Shown in pieces: positions 56,032 to 64,000 of a stretch of DNA of 64,000 bases. The translations under genes and the position numbers were made by a program. The notes below the pieces were generated by a model. That model saw only the letters and a program-made list of their open reading frames with translations, was not told the origin of the DNA and made no database searches. Source of the DNA: Dactylorhiza incarnata (Eukaryota > Streptophyta > Magnoliopsida > Asparagales > Orchidaceae); the NCBI GenBank assembly GCA_033032865.1, contig JAWHQI010000276.1, positions 1,860,001-1,924,000 on the forward strand, written 5' to 3'. Each line of letters opens with the position of its first letter. Position 1 is the stretch's first letter.

Positions 56032-58305
56032 TGTTAAAATTTTAGAGGTCCGGAGTGAAGTAATAAATATGGAACACTTCAACAACAATCAATAAGAATA
56101 TCAATCAGTGACAATGGGAAGACAAAATAGTGCTCTTGTTATTCACTATCTCTTTAAAGCTTGTGACATACATGGCGAGACATGATTCATAAGAATCGCG
56201 AAGAAGAGAAGCACAAGACACAAAAAACAAGCCGCCAGCAAACTGCAAAAGCAAGACTGCCCGATCGCTCGAACAGGAAAGCCGCACGACTATCCCTAAG
56301 ACTGCGCGAATAGAGCACAAGCCAGTGTTGTAAGACCGCAACCACAGACCGCACAACTCGCTGATTTATTCAACTGCTGAAAACAACTACCCGCACTTCT
56401 TGATCGCCCTGACCGCACGGTCTCAAGATCACAGAAGAACCCGCAAACACTTGACGAAGAACTGCTTCCTGCTGCAAGACCGCAACTCAAGACCGCCCGA
56501 CCACTTAAGGCCGCCAGATCAACTGAGCCCACTGAACAGTCCAAGAACTCCTAAACACAGTCTGCACTGACAGATCGCTGTAGAACTAGTTTATTCAAAG
56601 CAGGAAAAAAAGGAGAATGCTGACGGTTGTTGGAACATGGTCTTCCGCATCTCCTAGGTTTGGCAATAACAAATCCTATGTGTTATTGATCTTGTGTGTT
56701 TAAGTGTGCAGGAAACAAAGTCCATATGACTCAAGGATCACTTAAGAAGGTTGCCCCCAAACTTGAGCCATCAAATCCAACATGTCCACTAGCGTCGGCG
56801 GTAGCACCTAGCGCCCGGCGGTAGCACTTAGCGCCCGACGATAGCGATGATCAGCGCAATTTCGGAGCACATATGGAAGGAGCTAGCACCTGGCGATAGC
56901 GGATAGCGCAGGCGGTTGTGTGGAGCACAGAAGGCAAGAGAGAAATGTTTCCTCGGATTGAAGATTCCCCCGCGCAGAATAATGGCTAATCCGGGATAGC
57001 GTCGGCGCTAGCGCTAGCGCAAGCGCTAGCGCTGAGGCTATAAATATGACCCCTCTTCTCTCGTTTCATCAAGACATCAGAGAGAGAGAGATTGAGTGCT
57101 AGAATTCCAGAGGCTGATTTGGCCGAAAGTTGATGACCTACCAAAGCTCTGTGGATTTTTGAAGGAGAATCTCTTCACACCGGATCTAAATGACGTCCGC
57201 TTCAACAACACTTATTCTACAGCGGATCTTCGTCTCCAACTTCAGAAGTTCTTCATGAGGGAGTTTTTATTATTATCATTTCATATTTCTTGTAAACCGT
57301 TAGAGAATTTGCCTCGTGTTGGCGAATAGGTCTAGGTAGGACATAGGGCAGAATTTCTCCTCGTGTTGGTGACTAGATCTAGGTTAGGTCTAGGTGGTAC
57401 TCAAGGCCAAATCCGGGGTTGGATTGGCTAGAGCGGCTTGAGGCCGAATCTGGGGAAGGATAGGCTAGGGCCACCAGTTCGTGAGGATGCGAGTCGGGAT
57501 AGAAAACAAAAAGAGCTTACTACTATTCTCCCCCGGTTTCTAGCGTTATAGAAATCAACTTTGGTAAAACCTTATTTCATATTAATAAAACATGTCTCCA
57601 CTTTATTTTAATTGCTTTGTTTGATTTCTCACTTTCTTATTCACGCACTATTTCAAAGAAAATCAAAATATAACTTAAGTTTTAAAAACCCTTTTTCACC
57701 CCCCCCCCCCCCCTCTAAGGTCGCCTACTGATCCAACACTGGTGGCTGCTAGCCGCTAACCAGCGAACAGAACAACCCAGTCAGGCAAATCAAACTGTGC
57801 AACCTCGTAAAGAGACCGGCACAATCAAGCCAACTTTGGTTCTTACAGTTCTTGCATATGAATGGATACCCTGGCGTCCCTATTTATAGGCAAACGAATG
57901 GATGTCGTCACCGCCCCAAGGGATAAAGTCACCTTCCAGATTGAAGCACGCGGTCTCAAGAACCAGACCGCGCGGTCTCTTCAAGACCTTATTACACTTA
58001 AGCAAAACTGTCCAAGACAGCTTGCCAAGAACAAACCGGCAGGCCGCTCAGTTTCTTATAAGAACGCATGAGCAACTGACCGATTAGGAGCAGACTGCCA
58101 GAAACGAGCTCAAGCCGACCGCAGAAGCGGCTCAAGAACAAGACTGTCCGGTCTAAACCAGAACAGATTTACTTGGGCAAAATAGGCAACCAAACACAGG
58201 TCGCCAACACCAGAAACTCGCGACCATAACGCTAAGTCTCGCGGTCTCTGTGGTCTCCAAAAATAGACCGCCCGGACAGACACTTCCACTTCAAAAAATT
58301 TAACA
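56032..58305 (-). repeat. 5' LTR of D2, split by a solo LTR
   Basis: 56032-56627 and 57739-58305 together match the 1,159-bp 3' LTR. TATA is TATAAATA on the minus strand (57881-57888). The perfect palindrome AGACCGC-GCGGTCT is at 57965-57978, upstream of TATA. Confidence 0.88.
56628..57738 (+). repeat. Solo LTR of the F family
   Basis: TGTTGGAACATGG to GATCCAACA with no internal sequence, flanked by ACGGT (56623-56627) and CTGGT (57739-57743), an imperfect duplication. It keeps the best promoter of the family: AGCGCTAGCGC and GCGCTAGCGCT (57010-57033), then CTATAAATATG with TATA at 57039-57046. C-run at about 57699-57713. Solo LTRs arise by recombination between the two LTRs of one element. 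Confidence 0.9.
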
Positions 58306-59288
58306 AGGCTCAACATCCCTACCTCAGGCGCAGCTACCCTACAAGCTCAGACCTATCAAGATGTCCTACCTCAGATCTCCACAGAGATCCTACCCTCAAG
58401 TTGAACTCTCGGCTCTACACTCAGGCCCAACAGCCCTACTCCCTCAGGCAAAATGCCTTACAAACTCTGAACAAGTAATGTTCCTGTAGAAGGTAATGAA
58501 AGTGATGCTTACAATAGAAGACAAAATAGTTAATCTTTTAAGCCTTGATCTTCTGTTGCTGACTTGAAGCTGGGAAGAGAACATTGGCTTCAATCCTTCC
58601 TTTCTCTGATCCTTCTCTTCAGTAGATGAATAAGGATCAACTTTCTCTTCTTCAATCACACAGGAAGAGCAATCTTTCTCTCCTTTGTAGCTTCGGGAAG
58701 CAGAAGGAGAGAACTTCTTAGCAGCCGTCAATGTAACAGTAGAGTTGTCTTCATTTTTTGCAAGAGCATTTTTCTTAAAGAGCCCTAAGTTATTCTTTTA
58801 TACTTCTCTTATCTTTAACGGCTAACAGATGGCCCCTGACACAGCATGGAGGAGATTGGAGTACCATATTTTGCTTTTCTGTAGCTTGGGCCAAAAGTAA
58901 AACCTGCCAACACATTTGAATCTGTCTCAGCGGTTGGGCTGAGACAACTTCCTGTCTCAACGACTACTTCTGTCCCATCCCAGCGGATCTGCTAAGACAG
59001 ACAGTTGTCTCAGCTCTTCCTCAATCTGCAACTCAGCTGGCCCAGACACCTTCTCAGCGGCTCCTGGCCTTGTCTCAGCAGTTCAGCTGAGACTGAGTAC
59101 TTGTCTTAGCAGTTTTGGCAGTAAACCACTGAACTTACTTCCCACCTTAGAATAACCTAACCCTGCATAGTCATGAGATGAAATAGGGTTTATCAAATAC
59201 AACTTGTACTTAGCATTGAGTGTGATGCCTCTTCAAATTAAGGGAACATTGAGAGTAATATTCAAAACATTCAGTAATATTCCCAACA
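58306..59288 (-). repeat. LTR of element H, U3 side
   Basis: Continues after D2 and ends TATTCCCAACA. TATA on the minus strand is TATAAAA (58796-58802); upstream of it GTCTCAGC (58924-58931) and GCTGAGAC (58938-58945) form a perfect inverted repeat, and similar words recur to 59110. A 20-bp 'acattgagagtaatattcaa'-like unit is repeated at the boundary (about 59249 and 59287). Confidence 0.7.
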
Positions 59289-60917
59289 TTGAGAGTAATG
59301 TTCATGACAGGCATAGTACCAACAGAGTTTATAAGCCCAATAATATGATTAGATAATCATGTCAATGCATCACAGATTAACTTAAACAATGACACAGAGT
59401 AAAATTAAGCTATGGCTCAGATTAGATTACAACATAAAGTAATCAATTAAACAATTCATTCATTTTCATTTCAAATGAAGTAATGAGACATTGTTCAATT
59501 TATATCTAGAAATCCATAACACTTAATTACATTCATTTAAATTTTTCTCTTCTTAGAAGAAGTTAAACATTTAGCATTGTCTTCAACCACTTCTTTGCCT
59601 TTTTCTGAAGTGCCCTTGTCTTCAGCAACATCATCTTTGTTTCCTGCAGCAGTGGTGGTAGTGTCCTTCTCTGCATTTGCTGCTTCAATTTCAGCTATTT
59701 TTCTTTTGTTTTCTTGCCTTTTGAAGTACAGGTATGGCTTTGGGATGTATCTTGAAGGCATTCTCCTTGGATTGTCCTTCCTTACCAGATTAGCTTTGAA
59801 TACTCTATCCTTTTTGTATTTCTTTCCAAGTGTTTTATCCATTCTTCAGAGGGATAGATTTTGTCAATTTCTTTGTAGACATGGTCATGGTTTAGCCAGG
59901 CATTCAATATTATTTCCTTGGAGTCATCACTCCAATATTCATAATCTGGATCTCTGCTCTGCTCATCCCTATGCTTGGCCATGTATTCTTCAGCCAGCAT
60001 CATCTTTTCTCTTTCTCTTCTCTTTTTGAATCGTTCATTTTGAGCAATTGCCTCTTGATTGGGGAAGTCACAATCTTCTGCTCTATTTATGTCCAGGAGA
60101 GGAAGGTTTAAGGCAAGCCTTGTACCTTGCAGAACCTTGAGTGTTAGGTCAGAGTTTATGATAGCATTGGTATCCTCCCCCTTTCTGGCTTCTTCAAATA
60201 TCTTCTGAGATATGTCCTGATGAGCAGCAATTATGGAGCCAGAGATTGTTTGGATGACATTTTCTATATCATCCTTTAGCTCTTTCTTGTTCCTGTCAGC
60301 CTCACCATTCAGTTGCATGGCAGTGGAGTACACATATTCTTGTATCTGGTTTGAGGATTTTTCTATTACCTCATCTGTCTTGCTGACATAGTTCTTGATA
60401 TATGTCATATCCTATTCAGAGAGTGGGAGGTGGTTGTCCATTGATCTGAGAATTGTAATATGAGACACCACTATTTTCTCTGCCAGATCAAACCACTCGG
60501 TCATTTGCCTATTAAGGATGATAGTGTCTTCCTTGATTTCTTTCACCTCAGCCATCACTGCAGATTTCACATTGAAGATGGACTGATCTATGTATGCTTT
60601 TACTGTAGAAGATGACTTGTCTACATAGTCCTTCATAGATGTTAGATGAGTGTCTAACATGTTTTTAATAGCATTTAGGATGCTCTCATTTGACTGTGAG
60701 GAAATGGAGGTTTGATGATAAACAATCATTTGTGCTTGGAGACTTTGTGGAGGACTAAGAGGAGGCACTGATTCCTTAGGAGGTATAATCTGATATAGTG
60801 TTGCAGGTGTCATCTGAAATGGATTTATGACTGGAGCATTATCCCTTTGGTCAGGGTCATCTTCTTCATCATTATCAGCAGCAGCATTATCCGGTTCCTC
60901 CCCCTCAGATATAGCAT

Positions 60918-61007
60918 CTTGATCAGATGAGTCCAAGAAATATGGGACAATTAGTTGAAGTTATATTTACTGACTTAGCAATACTAAAGATGGTTAGTTA
61001 GTCTTAC
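60918..61007 (-). other. Inferred intron 2 of the H accessory gene
   Basis: Minus strand GTACTTG|GTAAGACTAAC ... CTGATCAAG|ATGCTA. 90 bp, canonical ends, phase 1, and removal joins two exons in frame. The pyrimidine tract is weak. Confidence 0.5.
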
Positions 61008-61307
61008 CAAGTACATCATTTTGACCAAATGATGGCTCTTTTGGCTTCTCCCCCTCAGATGGGGCATCAAAGTGTCCTTGTGGGTGTAAATCCCAGAGAT
61101 TTGGGGAGTCATAAATGTTAAGTGAAATTCTTCTTTCAAGATCTAAGATGAATGTATCAATCTTACTTTGTATGTCCTTAGGAGAAGGTACTTTGTCCTT
61201 ATCAGTCTTGACTCTTTCTCTCTCATTTTTACCACTGTTAACATCCATGGAAGATGGTTCTTGATGTTGCTCCCCCTCAGATAGAGCATGCATCTGGCCT
61301 TCAGGAG

Positions 61308-61405
61308 CTGTAGTCCACATTATTTAAGAGTCATTAGTGATTAATTAGTACATTTGTTATGAGTAGACAACATTATTAATAATGTGTAGTTTATGGATTA
61401 ATTAC
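61308..61405 (-). other. Inferred intron 1 of the H accessory gene
   Basis: Minus strand ACACAAG|GTAATT ... GTGGACTACAG|CTCCTG. 98 bp, AT-rich, canonical ends, and removal keeps the reading frame (phase 1). Confidence 0.6.
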
Positions 61406-61654
61406 CTTGTGTTCTAGCTAATTCTAAATCCTATGGATGGATAGTGTCAGCAGGCATGTCATCCAGTTGAGCTTCCTTGTTCAGAATACTGTGTGATCCA
61501 AGATCAGCATCTGCACCTTCATTCTTATCTGAGTGGGGTCTGAATCAGAGCTTTACATGATCATTCTTGGCTTCTTTACTGATTTAGATTTCTTTTTCCC
61601 TTTCTCCTTTGCCTCAGTGGGCTGGCTCATGGATAGCACCCTGGTGAACCTATC

Positions 61655-63064
61655 TGTTGGAACCTTAGTTTTGATTTGAGTTAGGATCCATCTTTATGGT
61701 CTAAGTTTCTATCACAACACATATTGTATAAACTAGATCAAATCTCATTAAGACACAAGACTCAGAAAAGAATATAACATAATCTGCGTTCGACGAAAGG
61801 CAAGCAGCGCTCGACGAAATATAAAGGAAGCTGCGATCGACGAAAAGCCAGCAGCGCTCGATGAAATGACTCCAAAGCTGCGCTCGATGAAATGACTCCA
61901 AAGCTGCGTTTGATGAAAACCAAGCAGCGCTCGACGAAAAGCTGCGTTTGACGAAATCCAATCAGCGCTCGACAAAAGTTCTCTCAGCGTCTCAGCGGCT
62001 CAGCGGTCGACAAAATATTCAGCCCGACGAACTTCAAGCTGAGATCGACGAAATATTGTTATCTCGACTATTATTCTATATGTTGTCAGCAATATTTTGA
62101 ATAAGTTCTATTTATATATTGCTGCCCTTCTTTTGTTTAAATTATCACGGCCTTGCATTAATGATATAGCCGTTGCAGAACCACAATTAATATAGCCATT
62201 GCAGAATGTTAATAATATAGCTGTTGCAGAACAACTTAAATTAAAGATGGCAGTTTATCTTCTCGAGGAGTCTAGTTGATAAAAAGAGACTTTAACTCTT
62301 CCCTTTTAAGATAGACAAAAGACAGACGAGAGAGAAAAGAATAGGAATTGAACATAAGAGAGAGAAGCTCTCCAGATTACACACAGACAGAGAAAGCACA
62401 AAGAACAACATATTATTATTATCATCTATCTATCTTGTTTGCTAACTCTTCTCTGCAGATCATCTTCCTCCTGAGACACCTAATCCAGATCATTTGCTCA
62501 GGATCCCAACTGCAGAAGAAGAAAGAAAGGAGTACTACATTCTAGAGAAGAAGCTTCCTCACCTGATCATCAAACACTAATCAAATCAGGGGGGCTCTTC
62601 AACATCATCAAGGATTCACTAGAGTCTTCTTAGAAAGAGAAGAACAATATATTTTCTGTTATCCTTTAACTGTATATAGGGTTATAACTCCCTTCAAAAG
62701 TTACAGCCATTGGTGGCAGGGAGCCTGGTCAAAAACTGATCAAAAGCTCACTTGGTGTGTGGACACCTGATCAAAACTCCCTTGGTGGCAGGGCACCTGA
62801 TCAACAACCTGTAGTGGAATCCTACCAAGTGTGGTAGAAGAGTAGACGTACCCAGGTTTAGTGGGGAACTACTATAAAATTCTTGTGTCGTCTGTGTTAT
62901 GTTTATTTTGCTATGTTGTGTGATGTGCTTCCTTATTTCATTTTATAACTCACTCTTCAATACACATATAAGTAACACTATATTAATTCCGCTATAAAAT
63001 TAAGTGAAAAACCTTTTAAAACTCTATTCACCCCCCTCTACCGTAAATCTAAGATCTAACCTCA
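61655..63064 (+). repeat. 5' LTR of element I
   Basis: About 1.41 kb, TGTTGGAACCTTAG to CTAACCTCA. U3 holds about ten 'gcgctcgacgaaa' units (61790-62050), then CTATTTATATATTG (about 62110). R/U5 has repeated 'gcacctgatcaa' blocks (62720-62810) and CACCCCCCTCTACC (63030-63043). The 3' boundary is inferred from spacing to the PBS. Confidence 0.7.
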
Positions 63065-63072
63065 TCTTAAAT

Positions 63073-63117
63073 TGGTATCAAAGCTGATATCAATTGACCT
63101 TCAATTGGTATCAGAGG
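63073..63117 (+). other. Doubled primer-binding site of element I
   Basis: TGGTATCAAAGC at 63073-63084 and TGGTATCAGAGG at 63106-63117, each preceded by AAT. The first has the normal distance from the LTR (8 bp); the second matches the G site better. Confidence 0.65.
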
Positions 63118-63198
63118 TTAGTTGATTGTATACAGTCTAACACATGAATCAAAAGATCAATTAGATCTTAAATTTATTTTAGAGTTTTTATCTTTTTC

Positions 63199-64000
63199 AT
63201 GGCACAAGAAGATTTTTCAAGTATCAGAACACCTACTTGTAATTTGAATAACTTCTCTTTATGGCAAGCTAGAATTAGATTATATATGAATGCAATAGAT
63301 GAAGAAATTTATAATTCTGTCCTGACAGGACCTCCAACTTCATCAACATCAACAGATGCTCAAAAAAAGCTGAAAAGTGATGATGCCAAGGCTATGGATA
63401 TATTAGCTCAATCAATGTCAAATGACATTTTTCAAATTGTTGTTGATTGCACTTCATCAAGAGACATCTGGAACTCCCTCACAAGAAAGGTAACTGAATC
63501 TTCTTCCACCTCAAGTGATTCAGAAATAGAATCATCATTGAGTTCAAGTGAAGAAGAAGAAGAACAAAAAGTTATAGCATTCTGCATAATGGCCATAAAT
63601 GGCTCAAACCACAACCCAGATGCAGAATCTGAATCTGATGAAGATGAGGTAATTTCAAGTTTTGATTTTACTCCTAAACAATGCAAATCAGATTTTAAAA
63701 TGCTATGTACAGATTTTATAAAATCTGAGAAAGAAATCAAATCTCTCAGAAAAGAGTTAACAGAAATAAACACTTTAACCTCTGAAAATACTAAAGAAGA
63801 TTTGAAAATATCAGAAGAACAAATTATTTCTTTGAAAAATAATTCAATTAAGGCTGAAATTTTTGAACAAACTCTTAATGGAGGAAATATCAAGATAATG
63901 AATATCACAAGCACTAAAAATGCCAGATTAAATGGCAGGAAACTTGGCTTAAGATTTTCGTCTAATCTATCTAATATTCAAAAGAAAAATATTCTAACTA
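63199..64000 (+). CDS. gag of element I, open to the window edge
   Basis: From ATG at 63199 the frame has no stop in 267 codons and runs off the right edge. The N-terminus is copia Gag (MAQEDFSSIRTPTCNLNNF, LWQARIRLYMNAIDEEIYN, DAKAMDILAQSMS, DIWNSLTRKV). After TRKV it passes directly to an acidic Ser/Glu region (SSTSSDSEIES, SSEEEEEQ), then CIMAING and a long coiled coil (KSEKEIKSLRKELTE). The central Gag block and first zinc knuckle are missing without breaking the frame. It is the only undamaged gag frame in the window, suggesting recent activity with proteins supplied elsewhere. Confidence 0.75.
   Translation, partial: MAQEDFSSIRTPTCNLNNFSLWQARIRLYMNAIDEEIYNSVLTGPPTSSTSTDAQKKLKSDDAKAMDILAQSMSNDIFQIVVDCTSSRDIWNSLTRKVTESSSTSSDSEIESSLSSSEEEEEQKVIAFCIMAINGSNHNPDAESESDEDEVISSFDFTPKQCKSDFKMLCTDFIKSEKEIKSLRKELTEINTLTSENTKEDLKISEEQIISLKNNSIKAEIFEQTLNGGNIKIMNITSTKNARLNGRKLGLRFSSNLSNIQKKNILT

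Larger units (their letters stand above)
50708..58305 (-). mobile_element. Element D2: full-length copia retrotransposon, decayed
   Basis: LTRs at 50708-51866 and 56032-58305, the second holding an F-type solo LTR. Minus-strand order: 5' LTR, PBS, gag, protease, integrase, transcriptase, RNase H, PPT, 3' LTR. The flanks are AGGGA and AGGCT, an imperfect target duplication. It has none of the long 3' region, G-tract array or accessory gene of the SIRE-like elements, so it is a different copia lineage. Confidence 0.88.
50411..61654 (-). mobile_element. Element H: C-related element, 3' LTR and accessory gene only
   Basis: The LTR (50411-50707 and 58306-59288, split by D2) is related to the C LTR in the same orientation: shared TAGAGGGGGGTGAAT, GAGGTTCCTCAAGAC and TTCCCAACA ends. 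Beyond it, 59289-61654 holds an intron-containing accessory gene on the same strand. I starts at 61655 and hides the rest. No polypurine tract directly adjoins the LTR at 59289, so the junction may be rearranged. Confidence 0.65.
59537..61654 (-). pseudogene. Accessory gene of element H with two introns
   Basis: Read on the minus strand. Exon 1 ends LARTQ (61406), with a TAG at about 61430; exon 2 is 61307-61008; exon 3 runs 60917 to 59537 with a TAG at about 60412 and a frameshift near 59830. Splicing at both introns keeps the frame. The protein has three SEGE repeats, a long coiled coil (NAIKNMLDTHLTSMKDYVD), and a C-terminal part with DPDYEYWS, EWIKHLE and IPKPYLYFKRQ, then a Lys-rich tail. 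The DPD, W, EII, EW, LE pattern is shared with the accessory protein of C. 61500-61654 has a Lys-rich frame (KEKGKKKSKS) that may be an earlier exon. Decayed; function unknown. Confidence 0.6.
61655..64000 (+). mobile_element. Element I: G-related copia element, 5' end
   Basis: 5' LTR (61655-63064), two PBS-like sites and an open gag frame to the window edge, on the plus strand. It interrupts the H accessory region at 61655. The gag N-terminus is closest to that of G. The 3' end lies outside the window. Confidence 0.8.

Noticed and set aside
50411..61654. Accessory gene of H as a host gene next to the LTR
   Set aside because: Its C-terminal pattern recurs in element C between gag and RNase H, which favours an element gene. 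A host origin is not excluded.

Overview
The window is plant nuclear DNA made almost entirely of nested Ty1/copia LTR retrotransposons. No host protein gene, tRNA, rRNA or CRISPR array was recognised. The lineage is flowering plant by inference: SIRE/Maximus-like copia elements, primer-binding sites complementary to initiator Met-tRNA, AACCCTAG-type leaders. Species cannot be told. Element letters A-J are mine.

Layout. A (1-1957, minus) is the 5' end of a SIRE-like element abutting a small copia fragment (1958-2724). D1 (2725-12174, minus) is a copia element with C (3151-10028, minus, TSD AGAAC) inserted in its 3' LTR and E (12175-20368, plus) inserted in its pol. E has lost the end of its 3' LTR, and the rest of D1 is gone. 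20369-22018 is unassigned. B (22024-32899, minus, TSD GGTCG) is a full SIRE-like element carrying an intact 371-codon gene on the opposite strand. 32905-36070 (J) is non-coding, probably part of an old LTR element. G (36071-50410, plus) contains F (40852-48704, plus, TSD ATAAG) inside its accessory gene, and its 3' LTR is broken by H (50411-61654, minus). The H LTR holds D2 (50708-58305, minus), whose 5' LTR holds a solo LTR of the F family (56628-57738). I (61655 to the window edge, plus) starts inside H. Nesting is four deep: G, H, D2, F-solo.

The elements fall into full but damaged gag-pol elements (B, F, D1, D2), elements lacking pol (C, E, G) and elements only partly visible (A, H, I). 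Three unrelated families (C, E, I) have lost the same central block of Gag. B, C, G and H carry extra non-gag-pol genes.

The most notable system is in B. The antisense gene has its own TATA box, a 5'-UTR intron with canonical ends, and an upstream pair of palindromes in the same order and spacing from TATA as in B's own LTR promoter, so its promoter looks like a copy of the LTR core promoter. More generally, most LTR families here carry a CpG-rich inverted-repeat cassette just upstream of TATA, each with its own word. A hairpin upstream of the polypurine tract is shared by B, E and F, and duplicated in F with changes on both arms that keep it paired. All names and functions rest on reading motifs by eye; no database search was run.
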